Assembly (NCBI GenBank): GCA_963598415.1
Contig: CAVBUH010000023.1
Location: forward strand, 1 to 64,000
DNA length: 64,000 bases
Reading direction: 5' to 3'
From: Colimorpha_A sp900556615
GTDB lineage: Bacteria; Bacillota; Clostridia; Oscillospirales; CAG-272
The notes below the pieces were generated by a model, which searched no databases, had not been told where the DNA came from, and saw nothing but the letters and a program-made list of their open reading frames with translations. How positions within the stretch are numbered: position 1 is the stretch's first letter; the number at the start of each line of letters is the position of its first letter. Made by a program: the position numbers and the translations under genes. Positions 53,114-60,745 of this stretch are shown piece by piece.

Positions 53114-53222
53114 GAGAATCGCTGAATAAATCGGCTATCCAGATTTCCGAGCTGACTTTTGAACGATGCCGGGCAATCAATCTACCCGAAAAAATCCGTT
53201 GACGATTTATTCAGTAATTCCC
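53114..53222. repeat. Family-3 repeat between frr and uppS
   Basis: About 109 bp from GGAGAATCGCTGAATAAATC to GATTTATTCAGTAATTCCCT. The inverted ends are clear; the interior is shorter than in the 22.6-kb copy. Confidence 0.75.
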
Positions 53223-53339
53223 TAAATCAAGAATACAAATAACAGCGAATTCTATTCCGTTATTTTTTGTGATGAATACCAGAAAATCGAAAGCAGATAT
53301 GCTGTCAGAGCGTCAACCGTTAGTCCGGCAGTAATTACC

Positions 53340-53519
53340 TTAAGGCAATACCGCACAATGATTGTTGTGCAGCTGCGCCGCTGGATTTTTCGTCAGACAA
53401 TACCAATTGAGGAAGCAAGAGTAACTCCTCTGCCGACGAAATTTGTGAAGTATGACGGAAAAGATGCAAGCAAATGCGCAATAAAGGCGTTAGCTGTGCA
53501 CCCGGCGGTATTGCCTTAA
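53340..53519 (+). repeat. Family-1 repeat with intact 53-codon frame
   Basis: 180 bp, TTAA at both edges (53340-53343, 53516-53519), perfect-looking ends GGCAATACCGCACAA / CCCGGCGGTATTGCC. An open frame runs from ATG 53358 to a TAA that is the last three bases of the right TTAA, giving 53 residues (MIVVQLRRWIFRQTIPIEEA at the start, ending VHPAVLP). This is the best-preserved copy. No ribosome binding site is obvious, so whether the frame is translated is unknown. Confidence 0.9.
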
Positions 53520-53554
53520 ATCAGGTACGGACAGATAACCGCCTCCTTCCCGCA

Positions 53555-54109
53555 TCAAATCGCCATAATATCCTTGGTTTTCTTTGCGGTTATATTGTCT
53601 ATCTCCTTGATGTATTTATCCGTAAGCTCCTGAACCGTTTTCTCAGAGGACTTCTGCTCGTCCTCCGTCATCTCTGATTTTTTGGAGAGTTCTTTACACT
53701 TTTCATTAGCGTCGCGTCTGATATTTCTGATCGCTACTTTCGCCTCTTCTCCCATTTTGGAGACTTGCTTGGAAAGCTCTTTTCGTCTGTCCTCGGTAAG
53801 CATCGGGAACAGGATTCTAAGAACCTTTCCGTCGTTCTGGGGATTAAGTCCGAGATCCGATGCAAGGATTGCCTTTTCGATAGACTTAAGCGTAGTGGCG
53901 TCCCATGGCTGAATCACCATCGTGCGCGCGTCGGGAATCGATATCTGCGCCATAGCATTAATCTGCGTAGGTGTTCCGTAATAATCGACCGTAACCTTGT
54001 CAAGTACCGACACATTGGCTCTTCCTACGCGAACCGTTCCAAGCTCCGCTTCATAAGCGGCGGTACTTTTTTTCATTTTTCCCTCATATTCTTTTGTATC
54101 AAGCTTCAT
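53555..54109 (-). CDS. frr: Ribosome recycling factor
   Basis: RRF, 184 residues, splits post-termination ribosomes. Motifs: GTVRVGRANVSVLDKVTVDY with the strictly conserved Arg, MAQISIPDARTMVIQPWDA and LFPMLTEDRRKELSKQVSKM. Its stop lies 36 bases from the family-1 repeat downstream. AAAGGAAA precedes the ATG. Confidence 0.97.
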   Translation of the reverse strand: MKLDTKEYEGKMKKSTAAYEAELGTVRVGRANVSVLDKVTVDYYGTPTQINAMAQISIPDARTMVIQPWDATTLKSIEKAILASDLGLNPQNDGKVLRILFPMLTEDRRKELSKQVSKMGEEAKVAIRNIRRDANEKCKELSKKSEMTEDEQKSSEKTVQELTDKYIKEIDNITAKKTKDIMAI

Positions 54110-54144
54110 AGTAACTTTTCCTTTCCTTTCAATAGTTATTTATC

Positions 54145-54864
54145 TCATACGCCCGTCACGATAGTTCCGATCTTCTCTCCCTTTATCGCACGGACAATAT
54201 TGTACGGATCTGTTATACCGAATATATGGAGTGGTATATGGTTATCTTTTCCGAATGAAGCAGCCGTACTGTCGATAACCTTCAGTTCGCGGTTCAAAAT
54301 ATCCATATAGCTTATCTCATCAAGCTTCACCGCACTTGAATCAAGCCTCGGATCCGCCGTATAGACACCGTCGATATTCTTCGCCATCATAACTACATCG
54401 GCATTTATTTCGGCGGCGCGAAGAACCGCGGTCGTATCTGTGGAAAAGAACGGACTTCCGATACCGCATCCGAAGATAACGGTGCGCCCCTCGTCCAGAT
54501 GATGAACCGCTTTATTTCTGATATACGGCTCCGCCACCTCATGCATGGCGATCGCCGTCATCACCCGGCAGTCGACGCCTATCTGAACAAAAGCATCCTG
54601 AAGAGCAAGCGCGTTTATCGCGGTAGCAAGCATCCCCATGTGATCGGCTCTGGTCCGATCCATTTTCTCTCCCTGTCTCCCTCTCCAGATGTTTCCGGCT
54701 CCAACGACAAGGGCTACCTGAACCCCCATCTCCGAGCATTCCCTGATGGCAAGACATATGCTTCTCACAAAATCATAATTCAAGATTCCGCCGGTGATTC
54801 CGGTCGCAAGCGCCTCGCCCGATAATTTGATAAGCACCCTTTTATACCGTGTTGTCTGTTCCAT
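54145..54864 (-). CDS. pyrH: UMP kinase
   Basis: PyrH phosphorylates UMP, 239 residues. YKRVLIKLSGEALATG is the phosphate-binding start; VVGAGNIWRGRQGEKMDRTR and GVYTADPRLDSSAVKLDEI are typical. ATG at 54864 has GGAGG four to five bases upstream; the longer open frame to 54999 covers the leader and is excluded. It heads the pyrH-frr-uppS block. rpsB and tsf, which commonly precede it, are not here. Confidence 0.96.
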   Translation of the reverse strand: MEQTTRYKRVLIKLSGEALATGITGGILNYDFVRSICLAIRECSEMGVQVALVVGAGNIWRGRQGEKMDRTRADHMGMLATAINALALQDAFVQIGVDCRVMTAIAMHEVAEPYIRNKAVHHLDEGRTVIFGCGIGSPFFSTDTTAVLRAAEINADVVMMAKNIDGVYTADPRLDSSAVKLDEISYMDILNRELKVIDSTAASFGKDNHIPLHIFGITDPYNIVRAIKGEKIGTIVTGV

Positions 54865-55062
54865 ATAACCTCCGTTTTTGGCAGAACGGCTTTTCTTTCC
54901 GATAAAAACGATGTGTCGGAAACAACCGCTCCGTAATCGCATAAAAACACATATTAATAATATCACTGTTTTGTGAATTTGTAAACATGATTTCAACAAT
55001 TTCGGCGTTTTTCATAATTTTTTTACAGCGCGGCAACATAAAAAAAACGACCGAGGGAATAA

Positions 55063-55394
55063 TTAAGGCAACACCACACAATTACCGGCAAACGCCTTGA
55101 CAGCACAGCTGCTTGCCTGTCTTACGACATTCGTCACAAAAAATAACGTAATAGGAGTCGCTATTGCTTGTATTTTTTGTGCGGGCTGTTGCATTAAGCA
55201 ACAAGCCCGGCATTTTTCCGGTCAGGAAACCGGGAAAATGCCGAATCGGGTGTTTTTGACTGTATTTTCTTTGGATTATTATGAATTTAAATGGTCAAAA
55301 TTGCGGATTTTATCCGCAAAACCCGACTGCCCCCTGAATCCCGAAAAATCTGACGGCGCATCTGTACTGTCATAACCCGGCAGTATTGCTTTAA
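55063..55394 (-). repeat. Family-1 repeat interrupted by a hairpin-rich insert
   Basis: TTAAGGCAACACC at 55063 and CAGTATTGCTTTAA at 55394 are the outer ends. The reverse-oriented family-1 arms are separated by about 140 bp containing GGGCTGTTGCATTAAGCAAC AAGCCC (a hairpin), GGCATTTTTCCGGT / ACCGGGAAAATGCC (55209-55242, a 14-bp stem) and GCGGATTTTATCCGC. It ends nine bases before the T-box promoter. Confidence 0.75.
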
Positions 55395-55402
55395 AATTAT
55401 TA

Positions 55403-55431
55403 TTGACAAATTGAAAAAAAAATAATATAAT
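55403..55431 (+). promoter_or_regulatory. Promoter of the T-box leader
   Basis: TTGACA (55403-55408) and TATAAT (55426-55431) with a 17-base spacer, matching consensus exactly. Confidence 0.82.
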
Positions 55432-55440
55432 GTTAACAAT

Positions 55441-55680
55441 AGGTAATCGGATCGAGGAGTAGTCGGGATCACGCCATACAGAGAGCGTCGCATTTTGCTG
55501 AGAGCGCCGCGGCGGTTGACCGGTGAAGTCGCCTTCCGCGCCGCGGAAAGAAAGCAGCTTGCCTGCAAGTAGAATCCGCCGTTTCGCGCACGTAAAACGC
55601 ATGAAAGAGAGCGCACTTTTGTGCGAATGCAGGTGGTACCGCGCATTTTGCGTCCTGTTTTATACAGGACGCTTTTATTT
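55441..55680 (+). ncRNA. T-box leader with valine (GUC) specifier
   Basis: A tRNA-sensing leader RNA. The T-box sequence GGTGGTACCGCG (55631-55642) is followed by the terminator hairpin GCGTCCTG / CAGGACGC and a T run. In stem I the segment GTGAAGTCGCC places GTC at 55528-55530 in the specifier position after GAA; GUC is a valine codon, which agrees with valS downstream. CAGAGAGCG and GCTGAGAGCG form part of the distal stem. Uncharged tRNA-Val should favour the antiterminator and allow expression of the next genes. I assigned the specifier by eye, not by a covariance model. Confidence 0.9.
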
Positions 55681-55698
55681 TTCGGAAAGGAGACCGAT

Positions 55699-56499
55699 AT
55701 GAATCTCGAAGAAGTTTATGGCATAAAAGACGAAATCGAGCAGATAAAGAAAACCTATGAGATATTCGATGAAAACCGCCGTCTCAGCCGCTGCAAAGCA
55801 GCAAGAGTAGAATTTCTGACAAACATCCGATACATTGAAAAATATTTAAAACCGGGCGACAGAATTCTTGATATCGGCGCCGGAGCAGGCGAATACAGCC
55901 TCTATTTTGCAAATGCAGGCTATAAAGTCGACGCTTTAGAGCTTTCTGAAAGAAACATAAGCGATTTTCATCAAAAAATGAAAGCAGAACATCAAATCAA
56001 CCTTGTTCAGGGAAACGCAGTCGATCTCAGCAGATATCAAAATGCCTCATTTGATATCGTACTTGTATTCGGTCCGCTTTATCATCTTCACAGTGAGTCC
56101 GATAAGCTGAAGTGTATTTCCGAAGCAAAGCGCGTATGCAAGCCCGACGGTAAATTATTCTTTTCTTTCATTACAAATGATATGGTTATACTGACTGAGT
56201 TTTCATACAGAAGCGATTTCTTCCTGAATGGCAAATATGACAAAAGCACCTTTCAATTAGAGGATTTTCCCTTTGTCTTCCACACGCTTGCCTCCTGCCG
56301 CACATTGCTGTCAAAAGGCGGAGTCAAGCCGATTCACGAAGTGGCGTCCGATGGAATAAGCGAGCTCATGGAGGAAAAAATCAACGCCATGGATACCGAA
56401 AGCTATGAGCAGTATCTGAAATACCATTATTACATTTGTGAAAAAAAAGAATTTCTCGGCATGACAAACCACCTCTTGTTTGTCAGCGATAACCGTTGA
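55699..56499 (+). CDS. Class I SAM-dependent methyltransferase
   Basis: A 266-residue methyltransferase. SAM motif I is RILDIGAGAGEYSLYFANAG, followed by the acidic residue in VDALELSERN, and motif IV-like FDIVLVFGPLYHLHSESDK. Substrate is unknown; it looks like the Methyltransf_11/25 type. ATG at 55699 has AAAGGAG ten bases upstream. It lies between the valine T-box and valS, so it should be induced by valine starvation together with valS. This is an unusual passenger for a T-box operon. Confidence 0.9.
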   Translation: MNLEEVYGIKDEIEQIKKTYEIFDENRRLSRCKAARVEFLTNIRYIEKYLKPGDRILDIGAGAGEYSLYFANAGYKVDALELSERNISDFHQKMKAEHQINLVQGNAVDLSRYQNASFDIVLVFGPLYHLHSESDKLKCISEAKRVCKPDGKLFFSFITNDMVILTEFSYRSDFFLNGKYDKSTFQLEDFPFVFHTLASCRTLLSKGGVKPIHEVASDGISELMEEKINAMDTESYEQYLKYHYYICEKKEFLGMTNHLLFVSDNR

Positions 56500-56552
56500 A
56501 TACAGAAAAATACGATTAACATAACACAGTCATAATGAAGGAGAAAAAGAAA

Positions 56553-59189
56553 ATGCAAAATGAACTGCCAAAAACCTATAATCCATCGGATTTTGAAGAC
56601 CGACTTTACAGTCAATGGGAGAAAAACGGCTATTTCAAGCCGTCGGGAGACAAAAACGCTCCTCCTTTCTCTGTGGTGATTCCTCCTCCCAATGTCACAG
56701 GACAGCTTCATATGGGACATGCCCTGAACGACACCCTTCAGGATATCATTATCCGCACAAAGAGAATGGAGGGCTACAACACTCTCTGGGTTCCCGGAAC
56801 AGACCATGCCGGAATCGCAACGCAGATTAAGGTCGAGGAAATGCTCCGAAAGGAGAAAGGACTTTCCCGTCACGACATCGGGAGAGAAGAATTTTTAAAG
56901 CTTGTCTGGGATTGGAAAGCCAAATACGGGAACCGCATTATCGGTCAGCTCAAAAAAATCGGCGCCTCCTGCGATTGGGAACACGAAGCCTTTACCATGG
57001 ACGAGAATCTCTCCGCCGCCGTCAGAAAGACCTTCGTTTCTCTTTACAATAAAGGACTTATTTATAGGGGGCTTCGTATCACGAACTGGTGCCCTCACTG
57101 CAACACCGCACTTTCTGACGCCGAGGTCGAATATAAAGAGCTTGAAGGCGGTTTCTGGTATATAAAATATCCCGTTGTCGGCTCCGACGAGTATGTCACA
57201 ATCGCTACCACCCGTCCCGAAACCATGCTCGGAGATACCGCGGTCGCCGTCAATCCGGCCGACGAAAGATATGCGCATCTTGTCGGAAAAATGCTTGAGC
57301 TTCCTCTCACCGGAAGACAGATTCCCGTTATTGCCGACGAATATGTAGAACTCGGCTTCGGTACGGGCTGCGTAAAAATCACTCCCTGTCATGATCCGAA
57401 TGACTTTGAAGTCGGCCTTCGCCACAGCCTTCCTCAAATCGTTATTCTTGATGAAAAGGGGTGTATTAACGTAAACGGCGGAAAATACTGCGGTCTCGAT
57501 CGGTATGAGGCAAGAAAGCAGATCATAGCCGATCTTGAACAACTCGGTTTGTTGGTAAAGGTCGAAAAGCTCAGGCATAATGTCGCGCACTGCTATCGCT
57601 GCGGTACGGTGATAGAGCCGCTTGCTTCAAAGCAGTGGTTTGTCAAAATGAAGCCTCTTGCCGAGCCGGCAATAAAAGTCGTTAAAGAAGGAAAAATCCG
57701 TTTTATTCCCGAACGCTTCAGTAAAATATATCTCAATTGGATGGAAAATATCCACGATTGGTGTGTTTCTCGTCAGCTTTGGTGGGGACACCGAATCCCC
57801 GCCTTCTATTGTGCCGACTGCGGAGAGGTAACTGTCTCCGAGCAGGATGTAACCGTATGCCCGAAATGCAGCGGGGCACATATGACGCAGGAAAACGACG
57901 TTCTTGACACCTGGTTTTCCTCTGCGCTGTGGCCCTTCTCAACGCTCGGATGGCCGAATCAGACGGAGGATTTAAAAACCTTTTATCCGACAAATGTCCT
58001 TGTCACTGCCTATGACATCATCACCTTCTGGGTTTCCAAGATGATATTCATGGGAATCGAAAATACCGACAGCATTCCCTTTCCCGACGTCTTTATTCAC
58101 GGTCTGGTAAGAGACGCTCAGGGAAGGAAAATGTCAAAATCGCTCGGAAACGGAATTGACCCGCTTGAAATCATCGACCAGTACGGTGCCGACGCGCTCC
58201 GCTTTGCGCTTGCAACCGGAAATTCCCCCGGGAATGATATGCGCTTCTCCGATGAAAAAATTGAAGCGGCAAGAAACTTCAATAATAAAATCTGGAACGC
58301 TTCAAGATTTGTCCGCATGAATCTTGATATAGAGGAAATCAATCTCCCTGAAGCTTCTGTTCTCAAAACAGAGGATAAGTGGATACTTTCTCTCTTTAAC
58401 CGTCTTGTCGGGGAAATAAGAACCAATATTGACAGCTATGAGTTGGGAATCGCGCTGTCAAAGCTCTACGATTTTATATGGGACGTCTTCTGCGATTGGT
58501 ATATCGAGCTGCTCAAGCCGAGACTCAGCGCAAAGGACACCGAAGACAATAAAGTTGCTCAGAATGTAATTGCATGGGTACTCTCCAATACCATGAAGCT
58601 TCTTCATCCTTTTCTCCCCTTCATTACCGAAGAAATCTGGCTGTCACTTCCTCACAAGGGGGAAAGCATCATGATTTCGGATTACCCCGTTCAGGACAGC
58701 TCACTCTATTTCCCTGAGGATGAAGCATCAATGGAAAGAGTGATCTCTGTTATCAAGGCTGTTCGAAACCGCCGTGCGGAAATGAACGTTCCCCCGTCAA
58801 GAAAAGCAAAGCTGTATATCGTTTCCGCCTATTCCGACACCTTTAACAGCGGCATCTCACATTTCTTTACCCGCCTCGCTTCGGCATCCGATGTGGAATA
58901 TGTAAGCGAATACAACGGAGAAAACGCCGTTTCAATTGTTACCGATTCCGCAACGGCATATATCCCGATTTCCGAAATGATCGATACGGAAAAAGAGTTG
59001 GCGCGGCTTACGAAGGAAAAAGAAAACACCGAAAAGGAAATCGACAGACTCCGGAAAAAACTCGGAAACGCGGGCTTCACCTCCAAAGCTCCTGCCGCGG
59101 TCGTTGAAGGAGAGCGCTTAAAGCTTGACAAATATACGGAAACCCTTTCCGGCATCGAAGCCGCAATAGCACAGCTCCCCGGAAAATAA
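56553..59189 (+). CDS. valS: Valyl-tRNA synthetase
   Basis: Charges tRNA-Val, 878 residues from the chosen start. HIGH motif in PNVTGQLHMGHALNDTLQD, KMSKS in RDAQGRKMSKSLGNGIDPLE; the editing domain (TTRPETMLGDTAVAVNPADE) rejects threonine; a C-terminal coiled coil (ELARLTKEKENTEKEIDRLR) is the tRNA-binding arm. ATG at 56553 is chosen for AAGGAG 10 bases upstream; an ATG at 56535 precedes that site. It is under the T-box, 53 bases after the methyltransferase. Confidence 0.97.
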   Translation: MQNELPKTYNPSDFEDRLYSQWEKNGYFKPSGDKNAPPFSVVIPPPNVTGQLHMGHALNDTLQDIIIRTKRMEGYNTLWVPGTDHAGIATQIKVEEMLRKEKGLSRHDIGREEFLKLVWDWKAKYGNRIIGQLKKIGASCDWEHEAFTMDENLSAAVRKTFVSLYNKGLIYRGLRITNWCPHCNTALSDAEVEYKELEGGFWYIKYPVVGSDEYVTIATTRPETMLGDTAVAVNPADERYAHLVGKMLELPLTGRQIPVIADEYVELGFGTGCVKITPCHDPNDFEVGLRHSLPQIVILDEKGCINVNGGKYCGLDRYEARKQIIADLEQLGLLVKVEKLRHNVAHCYRCGTVIEPLASKQWFVKMKPLAEPAIKVVKEGKIRFIPERFSKIYLNWMENIHDWCVSRQLWWGHRIPAFYCADCGEVTVSEQDVTVCPKCSGAHMTQENDVLDTWFSSALWPFSTLGWPNQTEDLKTFYPTNVLVTAYDIITFWVSKMIFMGIENTDSIPFPDVFIHGLVRDAQGRKMSKSLGNGIDPLEIIDQYGADALRFALATGNSPGNDMRFSDEKIEAARNFNNKIWNASRFVRMNLDIEEINLPEASVLKTEDKWILSLFNRLVGEIRTNIDSYELGIALSKLYDFIWDVFCDWYIELLKPRLSAKDTEDNKVAQNVIAWVLSNTMKLLHPFLPFITEEIWLSLPHKGESIMISDYPVQDSSLYFPEDEASMERVISVIKAVRNRRAEMNVPPSRKAKLYIVSAYSDTFNSGISHFFTRLASASDVEYVSEYNGENAVSIVTDSATAYIPISEMIDTEKELARLTKEKENTEKEIDRLRKKLGNAGFTSKAPAAVVEGERLKLDKYTETLSGIEAAIAQLPGK

Positions 59190-59204
59190 TTCGGAGAAAA
59201 AAGT

Positions 59205-59789
59205 ATGAATATGAATAAAGAATATGTATTTCCGTTTTCGGACAGCACCGAACACAGTCCGGAAGTGTCGGTCGATACTTTTCTTTGGGAAAACAACGGA
59301 TATACACCTCGTACAACAGCAAAGCTTGCCATCAATACCGAAAAGCTCATGCTTCATATGGAATGTATCGAATGCAAGCCTCTGGCAAGATTCACGGTAA
59401 ACGGTTCACCCGTTTGCCGTGACAGCTGTATGGAATTCTTCTTTGCTCCAATCGGCGACAACCGTTACTGTAGTCTTGAAATCAATGCGAACGGATGCTT
59501 TCTTTGCTGCATAGGCACCTCCCGTTACGACAGAACCGATACGGACATCCTTCTTTCCGCGCCCCGCGCCGCTGTTAAAGAGGACCGATGGTATATCGAC
59601 GCCGATATTTCTCTTAAGAAGCTGAGAAACTTATTCGGCATAGACCAATTTGATTATTTTACGGGAAACTTTTATAAATGCGGTGATAAAACGCGCTATC
59701 CGCATTACGGCATGTGGTCGGAGGTAAAATCGGAAACACCGGATTTCCACCGGCCCGAAGCATTTGGAAAGCTGATATACCGGCAATAA
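59205..59789 (+). CDS. Carbohydrate-binding family 9-like protein
   Basis: A 194-residue protein that resembles the CBM9-like fold: MEFFFAPIGDNRYCSLEINA, KEDRWYIDADISLKKLRNLF and FTGNFYKCGDKTRYPHYGMW (the last being the conserved end). It has no signal peptide and several Cys residues. Role unknown. It follows valS by 15 bases and has GGAG before the ATG, so it is probably in the same transcript. Confidence 0.78.
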   Translation: MNMNKEYVFPFSDSTEHSPEVSVDTFLWENNGYTPRTTAKLAINTEKLMLHMECIECKPLARFTVNGSPVCRDSCMEFFFAPIGDNRYCSLEINANGCFLCCIGTSRYDRTDTDILLSAPRAAVKEDRWYIDADISLKKLRNLFGIDQFDYFTGNFYKCGDKTRYPHYGMWSEVKSETPDFHRPEAFGKLIYRQ

Positions 59790-59800
59790 GTGAGGTCTAT

Positions 59801-60013
59801 ATGGAACAGTCAAAAATCAACCGCATAAATGAACTCGCAAGAAAAAAGAAAGCCTCCGGTCTCACCGAGGCAGAGCTTAAAGAGCAAAAAAAGCTCCGGG
59901 AAGAATATCTGCTTACCATAAAAAAAGACCTTACAAACACGCTTGACAACACCTGCATCGAATATCCCGACGGAAGCCGGGTAAAGCTGAAAAAAGAGAC
60001 AAATAAGTTCTGA
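59801..60013 (+). CDS. DUF896 / YnzC-like small protein
   Basis: A 70-residue protein of the UPF0291/DUF896 family: KINRINELARKKKASGLTEA, then EQKKLREEYL near residue 28. These form a helical hairpin and are found widely in Firmicutes; YnzC of Bacillus is in the SOS regulon, function unclear. ATG at 59801 with GAGG a few bases upstream; the frame starting 59714 overlaps the previous gene and is excluded. Confidence 0.9.
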   Translation: MEQSKINRINELARKKKASGLTEAELKEQKKLREEYLLTIKKDLTNTLDNTCIEYPDGSRVKLKKETNKF

Positions 60014-60156
60014 CCTCTAATGCTGGTCTGAAAATTTGCCCTTATTCCCTAAGAGTCTCTTTGTTTTTCTGAAAATGTGTATTGCGTTTTCCGAGCAATC
60101 ATAGGACGGCGTATTCAGAAAATAATCTGACAGTTGAGTTATGCAAAAATATCTTA

Positions 60157-60190
60157 GGGCAGTTGGAAAAATCAATCCAACTGCCCCTTT
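60157..60190 (+). terminator. Terminator of the valS operon
   Basis: GGGCAGTTGG and CCAACTGCCC form a perfect 10-bp stem, followed by CCTTTTC. It probably ends the T-box-valS-DUF896 transcript. Confidence 0.8.
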
Positions 60191-60298
60191 TCAATTCTGC
60201 TCCTTGTCGATTCGTGCGAGTGAGATATCGGTTATTTAACGTCTGCCGAACAAATCAAAAACAGCCGCCATGCGGCATTCAGAGCATTTTTGACTTGT

Positions 60299-60490
60299 CT
60301 AAGTGCAAGGTTTTTAAGTTATTTTATTTAAAACCTTGCACTTAGGTGATGCGTTTTCATGAAACGCATCACTCAGTAGTTCATCAAGAAATGTCTGCCC
60401 CCTGTAAAAACATCAATATACTGCTGTTTTTATAGAGGGTGTGGCTTTGCCTCACCAATCATTCGCCAAGCGAATGATTCAGTAGACATT
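60299..60490. other. Cluster of strong hairpins, function unknown
   Basis: No gene is visible in 60191-60530, but five stems are packed together: 60299-60314 with 60330-60345 (16 bp perfect, CTAAGTGCAAGGTTTT); 60346-60356 with 60362-60372 (11 bp, GTGATGCGTTT); 60400-60414 with 60425-60439 (CCCCTGTAAAAACA type, G-U and mismatch); GTGTGGC/GCCTCAC near 60439-60455; 60457-60466 with 60470-60479 (AATCATTCGC). The outer pair AATGTCT/AGACATT (60390-60396, 60484-60490) encloses the last three. It may be a structured RNA or the end of a lost mobile element. Confidence 0.6.
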
Positions 60491-60530
60491 ATTATAAGGT
60501 TATCAACATAGGATATCGTCCAATAACTTT

Positions 60531-60711
60531 TTAAGGCAATACCGCACAATGCTTAATGTGCAGCTACGCCGCCGGATTTTTCGTCAGACAATACCTATTG
60601 AGGAGGGAGGATTGACTCCTCTGCCGACAAAATTTGTGAAGGTTGACGGAAGAGATGAAAGCATATGCGCAATAAAGGCGTTAGCTGTTGCACCCCGCGG
60701 TATTGCCTTAA
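60531..60711 (+). repeat. Family-1 repeat, near complete
   Basis: 181 bp, TTAA at both ends (60531-60534, 60708-60711). Internal frame from ATG 60549 reads the family protein (VQLRRRIFRQTIPIEEGG, PTKFVKVDGRDES) but one extra base near the right end shifts it past the TAA. Confidence 0.88.
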
Positions 60712-60745
60712 TTCGGACGCTTGTTGTCAGAGCCATCCCTGAATT

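Noticed and set aside
60299..60490. CRISPR array
   Set aside because: The palindromes are all different and there are no repeated units with spacers or cas genes.
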